Shown piece after piece: positions 24,201 to 35,370 of a DNA stretch of 64,000 nucleotides. This stretch comes from Atrina japonica (lineage: Eukaryota > Mollusca > Bivalvia > Pterioida > Pinnidae). The notes beneath the pieces are model-generated. The model worked only from the letters and a program-made list of their open reading frames with translations. It ran no database searches and was not told the DNA's origin. A program made the position numbers and the translations under genes. The stretch lies in NCBI GenBank assembly GCA_030159075.1, contig BROG01000031.1, positions 1,767,001 to 1,831,000 of the forward strand, written 5' to 3'. Positions within the stretch are counted from its first letter, which is position 1, and every line of letters starts with the position of its first letter.

Positions 24201-25180
24201 AGCTTGGAATGGCAATGAAATAGAGACTGGAACGGATAAGGTAATGCAGAGCTTGGAATGGAGAAGACAATGAAATACAGAGACTGGAACTAGATACGGT
24301 AATGCAGAGCTTGGAATGGAGAAGACAATGAAATACAGAGACTGGAACTAGATATGGTAATGCAGAGCTTGGAATGGAGAAGACAATGAAATACAGAGAC
24401 TGCAACTAGATACGGTAGTGCATTTGGCTTGGAATAGAGAGCTTGAAATGGAGAAGATACAATGAAATACAGAGAAGACTGGACAGAGACTAGATACGGT
24501 AATGCAGAGCTTGGAATGGAGAAGACAATGAAATACAGAGACTTGAACTAGATAAGGTAATGCAGAGCAGAGCAATGAAATGGACAGAGAAGACAATAGA
24601 AACGGTACAGAGCTTGGAATGGAGAAGACTGGAAATACAGAGATACGGTAATAGCAGAGCTTGGAATAGAGAAGACAATGAAATACAGAGACTGGAACTA
24701 GATACTGTAATGAAGAGCTTGGAATGGAGAAGACAATGAAATACAGAGACTGGAACTAGATAAGGTAGTGCAGGGCTTGGAGGAGGCTTGGAATACAGAG
24801 ACTGGAACTTGAAGACAATTGAAATAAGACAATGAAATACAGAGACTGGAACTAGATACGGTAATGCAGAGCTTGGAATGGAGAAGACAATGAAATACAG
24901 AGACTGCAACTAGATACAGTAATGCAGAGCTTGGAATGGAGAAGACAATGAAATACAGAGACTGGAACTAGATACACGGTTTGGAATGCAAGAGCTTGGA
25001 AATGGATTTGAACAAGACATGGTAATGCAGAGCTTAGAAATACAGAGACAGGACTGAACTAGATACGGTAGTGCAGAGCTTGGAATAGGAGAAGACAATG
25101 AAATACAGAGACGAGAACTAGATACGGTAATACAGAGCTTGGAATGGAGAAGACATTGAAATACAGAGACTGGAATATAA
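21260..25180. repeat. 58-bp tandem array, left part
   Basis: The unit is gcagagcttggaatggagaa, gacaatgaaatacagagact, ggaactagatacggtaat, 58 bp. Units are diverged at the left edge (21260-21530), regular through much of 21.5-24.4 kb and often truncated or fused (for example 22740-22830, 23440-23490, 24110-24240, 24590-24660). As 58 is not a multiple of three, each unit shifts frame; the many minus-strand open frames of 60-140 codons are repeat artefacts. Confidence 0.93.
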
Positions 25181-26140
25181 TAAATCTGATACCAAAGAAG
25201 AGCTTGGAATGTCAAGGAGAAGACAAATCCGGTAAAAAATGGACAGAGATCTGGAAACTAGATAAGGGATAGGTGCATGGATGAGTAAGCTTGGAATCAG
25301 AGAAGAAGTCAATGAAATACAGAGACTGTGAACCTAGATACAATGTAATGACGTTCTCAGAACCGCTTGGAACTGGACATTTTCAAGTGACAATGAAATA
25401 CAGAGACTGCAACTAGATACACCGTAATGCAGAACTTTGACAATGGAAACGAAGTTTTCATATGAAATTTTATCAGAGGAGTTTACTGTATAATGAAATC
25501 TAGATACGTTGTAATCTGCAGATCGGATCTTGTGAATGGAGAAGACAATGAAATACAGAGACGGGAACTAGATACGCTGTAATCGCAGAGCTTAGTTGCC
25601 AATGGAGAAGACAATGAAGTATACAGAGCTTGACGAGAACTTTAGATACGGTAAAGCATTGACTATGTATGAAAATTGTCATTATTAATTGAGAAGACAA
25701 TGAAATTACAGGACACCGACTTTTTCTTCTTTTGATTCACTAGAATAAGTCTGTAATGAAAAAGAGCTTCGGAATACAGGAGCAAAATGACAGTTTGTTG
25801 AAAGACCATGTCTCCGACCATTACAATACAGAGATTCCAGCATATAGATAAGGTAGTGCAGAATCAGAGGGTGTTGGACAAAATAGAGAAGCCCAATCAA
25901 TGAAATACAGAGACCACCTTTAGGAACTAAAGATACTGCTAAAAAAATTTCTTTTAATTTTTATGTGGAAATTGGTAAAGGAGAAAGACAAATGAAACTG
26001 TGAATTCAGAGACTGGTATGCCTTCAAATTTTCTAAAAGCTGTTTAGAATTTTTTAGAGCTTGATTTAACACCGTTTCTGGAGAAGAACTAATGAAATAC
26101 AGAGGCTGTCAATATCTGGAACTAGATAAAGGTAGTGCAA
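25181..26140. other. Fine mosaic of the 58-bp array and the downstream RT element
   Basis: Short blocks (10-45 bp) of array unit alternate with blocks matching 27490-28745, in the same order and orientation as in that region. Examples of exact shared 20-mers are tatgaaaattgtcattatta (about 25669 and 28149), gaaagaccatgtctccgacc (25800 and 28323) and gccttcaaattttctaaaag (26020 and 28609). The 1.26 kb of element sequence is compressed into about 0.95 kb with losses. This looks like two aligned sequences merged base by base. Open frames in it (for example 25706-25900 minus) are not meaningful. Confidence 0.85.
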
Positions 26141-27482
26141 GGGCTTGGAATGGAGAAGACAATGAAATACAGAGACTGCAACTAGATACAGGTAATAAGA
26201 TGCAGAGACTACAGAGAATGGAGCAAGCTTGGAATGAATGAAATACAGAGACTGGAACTAGATACGGTAATGCAGAGCTTGGAATGGAGAAGACAATGAA
26301 ATACAGAGACGGGAACTAGATACGGTAATGCAGAGCTTGAAATGGAGAAGACAATGAAATACAGAGACGAGAACTAGATACGGTAAAGCAGAGCTTGGAA
26401 TAGAGAAGACAATGAAATACAGAGACTGGAACTAGATACTGAAATAAGAGACTGGAACTAGAGCTTGCATGGAGAAGAGACAATGAAATACAGAGATTGG
26501 AACTAGATAAGGTAGTGCAGGGCTTGGAATAGAGAAGACAATGAAATACAGAGACTGGAACTAGATACTGTAATGAAGAGCTTGGAATGGAGAAGACAAT
26601 GAAATACAGAGACTGGAACTAGATACTGTAATGAAGAGCTTGGAATGGAGAAGACAATGAAATACAGAGATTGGAACTAGATAAGGTAGTGCAGGGCTTG
26701 GAATAGAGAAGACAATGAAATACAGAGACTGGAACTAGATACTGTAATGAAGAGCTTGGAATGGAGAAGACAATGAAATACAGAGACTGGAACTAGATAA
26801 GGTAATGCAGAGCTTGGAATGGAGAAGACAATGAAATACAGAGACTGGAACTAGATACGGTAATGCAGAGCTTGGAATGGAGAAGACAATGAAATACAGA
26901 GACTGCAACTAGATACGGTAATGCAGAGCTTGGAATGGAGAAGACAATGAAATACAGAGATTGGAACTAGATACGGTAATGCAGAGCTTGGAATGGAGAA
27001 GACAATGAAATACAGAGACTGGAACTAGATATGGTAATGCAGAGCTTGGAATGGAGAAGACAATGAAATACAGAGATTGGAACTAGATACGGTAATGCAG
27101 AGCTTGGAATGGAGAAGACAATGAAATACAGAGACTGGAACTTGATACGGTAATGCAGAGCTTGGAATGGAGAAGACACTGAAATACAGAGACTGGAACT
27201 AGATACGGTAATGCAGAGCTTGGAATGGAGAAGACAATGAAATACAGAGACTGGAACTAGATAAGGTAGTGCAGGGCTTGGAATAGACAAGAATATGAAA
27301 TACAGAGATTTGAACAAGATATGGTAATGCAGAGCTTAGAATATAGAAGACAATGAAATACAGAGACTGGAACTAGATAAGGTAGTGCAGGGCTTGGAAT
27401 AGACAAGAATATAGAATATAGAGATTGGAACTACATAAGGTAATACAGAGCTTGGAATGGACAAGACATTGAAATACAGAGA
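26141..27482. repeat. 58-bp tandem array, right part (clean)
   Basis: Same unit as at 21.3-25.2 kb, with regular units at 26480-27300. Subtypes with gatactgtaatgaagagc and gataaggtagtgcagggc alternate in the first half (26480-26800). The last units before 27482 change to the tagacaagaatatgaaatac form that dominates beyond the RT element. Confidence 0.93.
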
Positions 27483-28760
27483 CTGGAATATAAAAAATCT
27501 CAGATACCAAAGTATATATCAATAGAATGTCAAGGACACAGATACAAATCCGGTAAAAATGGACAAACACAGACCTCTGGAAACCAAGAGGTGGGATCAG
27601 GTGCCATGGATGAGTAAGCATCCCCTGTCGACCAGTCACACCCACCGTTAGTCCACAGTCAAGTCCAATGAAATATGTGAGGTGTGAATCCTCGTCACAA
27701 TTGGTACAGACGTCTCAGCAACCGCCAACAAAAAGGCAACTCAACATTTCACTCAGTGAAACAGGGTAATTGCAAACAAGACTATTATACTGACCGTAAA
27801 ACTTGCGGAACATTGACATTAAACGCGGTTTTCGATATCCCTGTGTCAATAATTTATCAGTGAGGAGTTTACCTCTGTATATGAAATCTTCATATGTTGT
27901 ACACGCACTGGCATATCGGATCATTTGTGAAATATAAACTCCATAAGTGGTTGACTCAGGGATATTACTACTTAAATGCGGGAAATTTACGATGGGAAAG
28001 CTGAAATCGTCACATTTGTTGTATAGCTTAGTTGCCAATTTCCTGTCTGTGTCTATATTAAGTAAAATGTCTAAGTATGAAGCGTATGTGCTTGATTCTG
28101 TTGTATCTTTAATTTCTAGTTTGCTGGGATATATCGCATTGACATATGTATGAAAATTGTCATTATTAATTGACAAAATGTCGTCGATATATCCAAATGT
28201 TAAATTATAGGACACCGCTAACTTTTTCTTCTTTTGATTCAGCAGTTTCTGAATGAAGTCTGCTTCGTATGAAAAAAGAAACAGGTCGGCCAATACAGGA
28301 GCACAAATGCTGACAGTTTGTTGAAAGACCATGTCTCCGACCATTACAAATATATTGTCTATTAGAAATTCCAGCATATTTTTTATATCAATTTAAGTGT
28401 ATTTATGTGTAGAATCAGAGTAGTGTTGGACAAAATAAGTATCCTGATAGCCAATCACTAGATATTTAAATTTTTGGGTACCACCTTTAGTGAAAAAAAG
28501 AGTTGTCAATGATGCTAAAAAAATTTCTTTTAATTTTTTATGTGGAATTGTGTAAAGAGTAGAGAAGTCGTATGTATTGAAACTGTGAATTCAAGAAAAA
28601 TTGTGTGCCTTCAAATTTTCTAAAAGCTGTTTAGAATTTTTTAGCATCCACATCTGATTTACACCGTTTCTGGAATAAGCAACTATACAATATTATTGAA
28701 GTTCCTCCTTAATGGCTGTCAATATCTTGGTAAGGAGTAAAGATAAAGGTTTGGTAGAAC
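27483..28760 (-). mobile_element. Penelope-like (or related) retroelement fragment inside the array
   Basis: A 1.28-kb insertion between units of the tandem array, coding on the minus strand. It comprises a partial RT region (27715-28746) and about 230 bp of downstream element sequence (27483-27714) that recurs at 8217-8433. The 5' end of the element is missing; the break at about 28750 joins directly to array sequence. No GIY-YIG endonuclease, terminal repeats or target-site duplication could be identified. The assignment rests on the RT sequence. Confidence 0.7.
27715..28746 (-). pseudogene. Reverse transcriptase remnant, Penelope-like type
   Basis: One minus-strand frame runs from about 28746 to 27715 with stops at 28693, 28591 and 28393; the last 220 codons (28377 to 27715) are open. 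In order it shows NQMWMLKNSKQLLE, then YDFSTLYT (RT motif A, catalytic Asp kept, one residue short after it), MLEFLIDNIFVM, CAPVLADLFLFSYEADF, FGYIDDILSINN (catalytic YIDD at 28180-28191), then IKDTTESS, YASYLDILLNID, NFPHLSSNIPES, TTYGVYISQMIRYASAC and FRKFYGQY. This is the C-terminal half of an RT abundant in fish, cnidarian and mollusc genomes, usually filed with Penelope-like elements (family knowledge). The conserved glycine-containing loop expected just before CAP is missing, a loss of about six residues. With that and the stops the copy is dead. Confidence 0.85.
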
Positions 28761-28761
28761 A

Positions 28762-29870
28762 AGAGCTTGGAATAGACAAGGCTATGAAATACAGAGATTG
28801 GCACTAGATAAGGTAATGCAGAGCTTGGAATACAGAAGACTGAAATACAGAGATTGGCACTAGATAAGGTAATGCAGAGCTTGGAATAAACAAGATTGAA
28901 ATACAGAGATTGGAACTAGATAAGGTATTGCAGAGCTTGGAATACACAAGACTGAAATACAGAGATTGGAACTAGATAAGGTAATGCAGAGCTTGGAATA
29001 GACAAGAATATGAAATACAGAGATTGGAAATAGATAAGGTAATGCAGAACTTGGAATAAACAAGACTGAAATATAGAAATTGGAACTAGATAAGGTATTG
29101 CAGAGCTTGTAATAGACAATAATATGAAATACAGAGATTGGAACTAGATAAGGTAATGCAGAGCTTGGAATAAACAAGACTGAAATACAGAGATTGGAAC
29201 TAGATAAGGTAATGCGCAGCTTGGAATACACAAGACTGAAATACAGAGATTGGAACTAGATAAGGTAATGCGCAGCTTGGAATACACAAGACTGAAATAC
29301 AGAGATTGGAACTAGATACGGTAATGTAGAGCTTGGAATACACAAGACTGAAATACAGAGATTGGAACTAGATAAGGTAGTGCAGAGCTTGGAATACACA
29401 AGACTGAAATACAGAGATTGGAACTAGATAAGGTAGAGCAGAGCTAGGAAAAGACAAGAATATATAATACAGAGATTGGAACTAGATAACGTAATGCAGA
29501 ACTTGGAATACACAAGACTGAAATACAGAGATTGGAACTAGATAAGGTAGTGCAGAGCTTGGAATAGACAAGAATATGAAATACAGAGATTAGAACTAGA
29601 TAACGTAATGCAGAGCTTGGAATACACAAGACTGAAATATAGAAATTGGAACTAGATAAGGTAGTGCAGAGCTTGGAATACACAAGACTGAAATACAGAG
29701 ATTGGATCTAGATAAGGTAGTGCAGAGCTTGGAATACACAAGACTATGAAATACAAAGATTTGAACTTGATAAGATAATTCAGAATTTGGAATAGACAAG
29801 GCCAGGACATTCAGAGCATTGAACCAGATAAGATAATGCAGATTTTTGGGACAGATAAAGAAATTTAGAG
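28762..29870. repeat. 56-bp tandem array, relative of the 58-bp array
   Basis: The unit is gcagagcttggaatacacaa, gactgaaatacagagattgg, aactagataaggtagt, about 56 bp, with tagacaagaatatgaaatac variants. It is the same family as 21.3-27.5 kb but a distinct subtype, separated from it by the RT insertion. Units decay towards the right edge (29,750-29,870). Confidence 0.92.
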
Positions 29871-31615
29871 CTAAAAAGATGAAACAATATCAAAAACAAA
29901 ATGTGTTTGCTGTTGTTTTGCTGCTTTTTTATTATTATCTTTTGTTTGTTTGTTTTGTTTTGTTTTTTTCTTTTTTTGGGGTGTCTGTTATTTGTTTGTA
30001 TTCATCTTGTTTTTTGTTTTCACTAAAAGCCAAAATGTCCAATAATTTCTTTTTGATTTTAGCTCTACATACAGAGATGAAAGTCCATATGTTTTTTAAA
30101 TCAAGTTTGCCGGCAGTTTTAATAGACTAAGCCCATAAATGCCATTTTAAGTGGATTTTATTTACATTATAGCGATGTCACGATGCTTTGTACAATGGTC
30201 TGATAAAAGATCTGACAAAATATTGTCATGAAGTAAGGAAAAAAATCTACAAAGATTTTACAGATCAAACTTTCTCTGAGATAAGTCTACAAATATTTGG
30301 TTATTAACCTCAGACACAATGAAATTATTGATTGTACTAATAACCAGACACATATAAGTATTCCACCGCTCACACCCAAAGAAATTGTTCACCATTCTTT
30401 GTTCGTGAAGCTTGGCAGTTTCATTACTGTCAGATAAAATGCTGTTTAGAGATTATGATCTTTGACAGTCAACCCTTCAAAATAAAGCAAAATTATCAAT
30501 CTCTTGTCAGACTCCAACTTTTTTGTTTCTGCAAAAACAATTAGTGTTGAAAATGTAGTTAGGCTTAGTATTACGATTCTCCCATCAGAACTCTTACAAG
30601 AGATAGAATATCTTCACTGTATAGAGTTAAGTGTCATCTTTGTGGTCTTCAAAATAATTTGATCAAATAATAGTCAAACATACTTAGCCAATAAATTTCA
30701 AAACAAAAACAAATGGGTTAATACCCACCTCAATGTTTAATATAATACCAAATTAACAACTGCATATGACAACATTCCAGGTATATATATTTCTGCCATA
30801 ACATGTATGGTTAAAACATGAAAAAATCAGCGCATGAAATGGAAACAGTTGTTTAAAGATTTCATGTTAACCACACATGGTTAACATACTCTGAGCATTT
30901 TCATTGGTCAAAACAGGAACGTGAACTTTGGCTCATTGGTAAAGCCCACACTACTACTGTAATAAAAATGTTTGTACATGAAGTTGAATGAAGCCAGTTG
31001 TAGGAGATGAATGTAACTGGAGGGAAAGGGGTCCGTTATTGAAGTCTCTAATAACGTCAGGTTTCCTACAGGTCTAGTACATATTGATGTAATCTGGAAA
31101 TATTGTGATTGAAACAAGGTACAGGTTTGATGTGATCATCAGAGTCCGAGTTTGATGGTGTTTAGATGTGATGTAGGCTATTGTTCCATACTATGCAAGT
31201 TTTGAGTTATGGTAGAAACAGATTCAACAACTCGTTTAAGTTGATTATCATTTGGTAAACCTCATGTCTTTTCAAATTTTAAAAATCAGTTAACTCAATT
31301 TAGATAAACATGATAATCAACTAACATCCTGATCCTTTGTAGAATCTCCACATATATAACTTGTGTTGTATATTTGTTTAACATTCTAGGATTATGTTGT
31401 TTTGTCCAATAATATATAAAAACTGCCATTTTATCTTTCTTATTATCATCATCACTATTACTGTATTAAGGAAGTGGGTAATGTTTAGAGAGATATTATG
31501 GACGTTTGCATTAAATGTAAATATATTAATAACACATTCTTCATATGCTGTCTGTGAAGCAACAGGCAAGCTGAACGTTTGTCATACAGAATCGTAATTG
31601 ATGCTTATTAAATTC
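29871..31615. other. Unique sequence, no gene seen
   Basis: Begins with a low-complexity T/G-rich stretch (29,910-30,030) that creates a hydrophobic open frame of no likely meaning. The remainder has no array, no recognised element and only short open frames. A 5-bp-scale palindromic acatggttaaa/ttaaccacacatggttaac cluster lies near 30,800-30,890. Confidence 0.45.
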
Positions 31616-31813
31616 TCAAGCATACAATCCTTGAGGTCCTGGTATTATCATTTCAATAAATTTTGACAGAACGATAAATGTGCATTGTTTTAGGCGATGT
31701 ATTGATTTTCTGCATTTTGCATGTTCTAACGTGGGCGAACTATTTCCTTGCAGAAACTGAGCATGTTGTTCTTTTACTTTTTTGTCAAAATAATTCATTT
31801 GCCAACCATTATC
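31616..31813 (-). CDS. Candidate 3'-terminal exon, unrecognised
   Basis: On the minus strand a very good acceptor (tgtcttacctccccag) precedes position 31813. It is followed by 65 codons beginning DNGWQMNYFDKKVKEQHAQF, containing SSPTLEHAKCRK and ending IIPGPQGLYA before a stop at 31616. Composition is natural and not repetitive, in AT-rich surroundings where such a length is unusual but possible. The frame stays open upstream to 31867. No polyadenylation signal is obvious just downstream and no partner exon was found. Family unknown; it could be a decayed transposon piece. Confidence 0.25.
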   Translation of the reverse strand, partial: DNGWQMNYFDKKVKEQHAQFLQGNSSPTLEHAKCRKSIHRLKQCTFIVLSKFIEMIIPGPQGLYA

Positions 31814-32034
31814 CTGGGGAGGTAAGACAGCCTTTTTTCCCCAATATCTTGTAGCTATGAACAACGACTAACAATGGAAGTGTTTGAGCAATAATTTATC
31901 AGTGATTGTCTCAAAAACATTGTTTTCTTTTTAAAATAAAGAATAGTAAATGCTTGAAAATATCATAAACATAAAAACCAAAGTTATAGATTTGCTAAAA
32001 AGACCAAAACAAATAAGAAGAAAAAGAATGGTAA

Positions 32035-32460
32035 ATAGGCCTACAGTGAGAACAGTTAATACCACCTAACTGACTGATATAAAATGGACTGAATATTATA
32101 GGCCAAAACAAATAAGAAAAGAAAAAAATGGTAAATACAGTGGCAACACTTTGGACCACCTAACTGACTGACATAAAATGGACTGAATATTATAGGCCAA
32201 AACAAATAAGAAAAGAAAAAAATGGTAAATACAGTGGCAACACTTTGGACCACCTAACTGACTGATATAAAATGGACTGAATATTATAGGCCAAAAGGCC
32301 AAAGCAAATAAGAAAAGAAAAAAATGGTAAATACAGTGGCAACACTTTGGACCACCTAACTGACTGATATAAAATGGACTGAATATTATAGGCCAAAAGG
32401 CCAAAGCAAATAAGAAAAGAAAAAAATGGTAAATACAGTGGCAACAGAAAGACCACCTAC
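32035..32460. repeat. 94-102-bp tandem array, about four copies
   Basis: The unit contains cacctaactgactgatataa, aatggactgaatattatagg, aaataagaaaagaaaaaaat and ggtaaatacagtggcaacac. Two later copies have an extra 8 bp (ggccaaaaggccaaag instead of ggccaaaa). The outer copies are diverged. Hydrophobic open frames on the minus strand come from the repeat. Confidence 0.9.
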
Positions 32461-32499
32461 TGACTAACATAGAGTCCTTCTGTTGAGACTAAAAACCAG

Positions 32500-32594
32500 G
32501 GTTCCAAGTCACAAGAGGCAGGGCCTTAAAGCAAGGTGGTCATCTAAGTGAGGTGGTCTTTAGGTAAGGTTGTGTTTGTTTGTTTGTATGTGTT

Positions 32595-32638
<44 letters not shown>

Positions 32639-33045
32639 CTCAAAATTCATGGGACCACCCCTATAACTTTGAGATATCCGGATTTCGAGAACTTTTTATT
32701 GATATATTTTATATCAATAAAATTTGGGACCAGACTTTTAATTTTGACATATCCGGAATTTCGACTAAGCTGATTTCAACATAATGAGATTCCACTGTAT
32801 ATATATGTATATCTAACTCTACATTACATCTGAGATAATAGTTTTGTGGAGATATATACATAAATGTACAATATAAAGTGGAGTCTTCCTAAAGACCACC
32901 TCGCTCAGGAGAATGTCTCAAAATTAAAAACCACAAATAGTAAGTCTTTTGCAAATTTCTTAATAAAAATTAAATGAGACAACCTCGCTAATAAGACCAT
33001 TTTTAGCCAGTCAGGTGGTTTAAATAGTGATGTTCCACTGTATAT
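32500..33045. mobile_element. Fragments of dispersed 'gaccacct' and 'gatatccggat' repeats
   Basis: 32513-32575 has aggtggtcatctaagtgagg + tggtctttagg. 32640-32810 has two copies of a phrase like gatatccggatttcgag ending in gagattccactgtatata. 32876-33045 has taaagaccacctcgctcagg and ends gatgttccactgtatatata. These resemble the element at 585-850 and its relatives; all are decayed. Confidence 0.45.
32585..32637. repeat. (GT)n(AT)n microsatellite
   Basis: gtgtgtgtgtgtgtgtatat continues into about ten AT dinucleotides. Confidence 0.95.
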
Positions 33046-33690
33046 ATACAGATATAAGGATGTATGTTACAGTGTATCATTGTTACCACAAAAACAAATG
33101 AACTTATCACGTCTAATCAATGACAATTTTGCGTTGTTTTACACAAAGTTGATTATTGGTGAAAAAGATATCATCTCACAAGATTAAGTCATTTATATGT
33201 ACATTGTAGATTTCATCTACACACTTGACAGAGTCATTACTTTATTAAGTATTTTGTTTTCTTATATTGTTGATTTGTGTTTCGCACTTTTCACTTTTTT
33301 CCACTTGATGGAGATCTCACCACTAAAATTTGAAGTGCTACATATTTGTTATATAACACTTGCTGTGACACAGGATCAGTAGGTTCCAAGTGTCATTGGA
33401 AAACCCCACGATGTTTACATTATATAATGAGCTCTTGACATAATACGCCCATCATAGGTCATATGAGCAGTTTGTCACAAAGGGTCAAAACTGCACGAAT
33501 TTGAGGTAGATAATGATGGATTCTAGAATCTGAGAAGAAGTTTGATTACCAAGATTATCAATTTGCTGGGGTTCTATGAAGTAATGGTTGATACTGCAGT
33601 AGTGTCTACTGAACAACTTTCACGGCAATCAATGTTCCTACAAAATTTAGGATTAAAATTCCCCAAGTTACTGAGCGGAAAACTGTTTCC
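33046..33690. other. Unique sequence, no gene seen
   Basis: Non-coding by inspection; short open frame at 33197-33382 unsupported. Confidence 0.45.
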
Positions 33691-33896
33691 AAAGTTCTAC
33701 AAAAGGCCATAGCTACTCCATTAGTTTTGTTATCAAACTTGTCCAAATTTTCATTGCAATAAACCTTCCTATGAAGTTTCGAATTAATCCATTAAAAACT
33801 GCATTGTTATTGAGCAGAAAATGTTTCCTAAAATCTACAAATAACGGCCAAATAATTTTTGTTATCAAACTTTCCAAGCTTTCATTGCAATAAATT
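33691..33896. repeat. Diverged direct duplication (ttgttatcaaactt)
   Basis: ttttgttatcaaacttgtcc + aaattttcattgcaataaa (about 33725) recurs as tttttgttatcaaactttcc + aagctttcattgcaataaa (about 33857), period about 132 bp. The phrase attgagcagaaaatgtttcc also has a relative at 33670 (ctgagcggaaaactgtttcc). Confidence 0.55.
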
Positions 33897-34453
33897 TTAC
33901 TGCAGGGTGACAAAAGTGAGGAAATCTTTTATTATTTTCTATATATTCTATATAAAACAACATTTTTCAAAACATTTCTAAAGCAACTTTGATGAAACTC
34001 ATACCATGTACTCAAAATATTCAACACTTTCATTTTATATTTTAAAATTTGCAATATTTGCAAATATAGGTAAAAAATATTGTTTTCAAGATTTAGCAAT
34101 TTTAACAAAAACTTAAATTCTTTATGTCATAATTTATATTCATAAATATATAAAAAAAAAACACATTAGAATTATCAGTTAACCCTTTCAAGTCTAAAGA
34201 CCATAATAGACTGGTCTTAAACAAATGAAAAGAACATACCACTAAGATATCCTGGGGTGAAAAAACAAAACAATGAAAGTTCTTAACAATGCAAACGTAG
34301 AAACTTCAAAACATTAATGGTCAATGGTGAAAAATGTACTGAAACTGAATGAGAAAAAACTTCATAATATTACTTTGAAAAAATATTGTTTTATTGTTGT
34401 ATGTATTATTTAGAGAAAAATAAAGTTTCCTCACTTTTGTCTCTATGCTGTAG
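33897..34453. mobile_element. MITE-like element with terminal inverted repeats
   Basis: The left end (from 33900) reads ctgcagggtgacaaaagtga + ggaaa; the right end (34422-34450) is its inverse, tttcctcacttttgtctcta + tgctg. The inner 15 bp of the arms (acaaaagtgaggaaa) are identical and the outer part is imperfect. Both ends abut a TA dinucleotide, as expected for Tc1/mariner-type target duplication. The interior (about 500 bp) is AT-rich and non-coding, so this is a non-autonomous element. Superfamily by inference only. Confidence 0.55.
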
Positions 34454-35045
34454 TTTCAAAATAATCCAGTTATAAGCTCAAAATGTGCCTCGTATCAAAT
34501 TTTTATTGAATTTTAACAAATAATGTCCCATAACTCTGTAATGACAAATGTCAAAATCAAGTTACTTGAGTTATTGAGGGGAAACTGATGTGTGTTTGCC
34601 TGTGTGAAAACACTACTTCTCATCTTTCAAGGGATATATAAAAATAATTAATTCAACATTTGTACAAAATACAATAAGGTAAATGGAAGCAGCAAAATGA
34701 ATGTCGTGGTTGGAGATTTCTACTCTTAATTTAGCATGTTTCTCTTTTTTCAAATTATGTATATACTGGTAGCCAACTGTATCGTGAGACGCCTATTAAA
34801 AAACAAGTTGACTGCAATGATATGTTGCTAATTACTGACATTGCAATTAGAAGGCATCACACACAAGGATTTTCAAAAACAAAATACAAAAGTAAAATTG
34901 AATCCATAATACAATTAGAATTGACTACCCTATGAGTTATGACTATCGTAGAAAATACTCATAGATTTGAATGACCAATTAGTTGCAGTCAGCATTTTAA
35001 CAGTAAAACACTAAGCAAATTGTCAATAACTACTCATCTGAATAG
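34454..35045. other. AT-rich unique sequence, no gene seen
   Basis: No array, no recognised element and no coding potential. Confidence 0.45.
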
Positions 35046-35370
35046 ATCGCTTACGGTGGTCTAGTGTTAAAGCATTCAACTAGCAAGCAGAGAGTTCTGG
35101 GTTTGATTCCCAGTAGTGGGTCATACAAAAAACTTTTGAAAATGGTAGTGACTGTTCTTTCACTGGCAGCACTTGGTGTACAAAGTGAAAGCCATAGGTC
35201 CTTCATATGAGATCCCAAGATACCCATTCAGGGTAGACATGGAAAATGAAAGAAACTCTGACTGCTTTGGTGTCAGCCCATAGCACATGTCAACATTTTT
35301 GGCACTTCATTTAAAGCTGGTGACATATGAGTGAAAAATTCTTGGCAGAATGTAAAATGATAACAAGGAA
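35046..35370 (+). mobile_element. tRNA-derived SINE, near full length
   Basis: The head at 35054-35120 is tRNA-like: ggtggtctagtgttaaagc matches an RNA polymerase III A box, and gggtttgattcccag at 35099 matches a B box (GGTTYRANYCC). The acceptor stem cannot be paired, so it is not a tRNA gene. The body and tail contain tggtgtcagcccatagcaca, atttaaagctggtgacatat, gagtgaaaaattcttggcag, and end in aatgtaaaatgataacaa. The tail is shared with copies at 9170, 12735 (inverted), 38590 and 47380. Confidence 0.75.

Noticed and set aside
22283..25215. Many minus-strand open frames of 60-140 codons with SLYFIVFSIPSSALPYL-like repeats
   Set aside because: They are translations of the 58-bp tandem unit in shifting frames. 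They end wherever a unit is irregular, with no start or splice signals.
25706..25900. 64-codon minus frame resembling the RT start
   Set aside because: It falls in the mosaic region; the frame is stitched from array and element blocks.
29900..30030. Hydrophobic plus-strand frame like a membrane peptide
   Set aside because: T/G-rich low-complexity DNA always gives Leu/Phe/Val-rich frames; no other signal.
35046..35120. tRNA gene
   Set aside because: A and B boxes are present, but the acceptor stem does not pair and the sequence runs into a SINE body.
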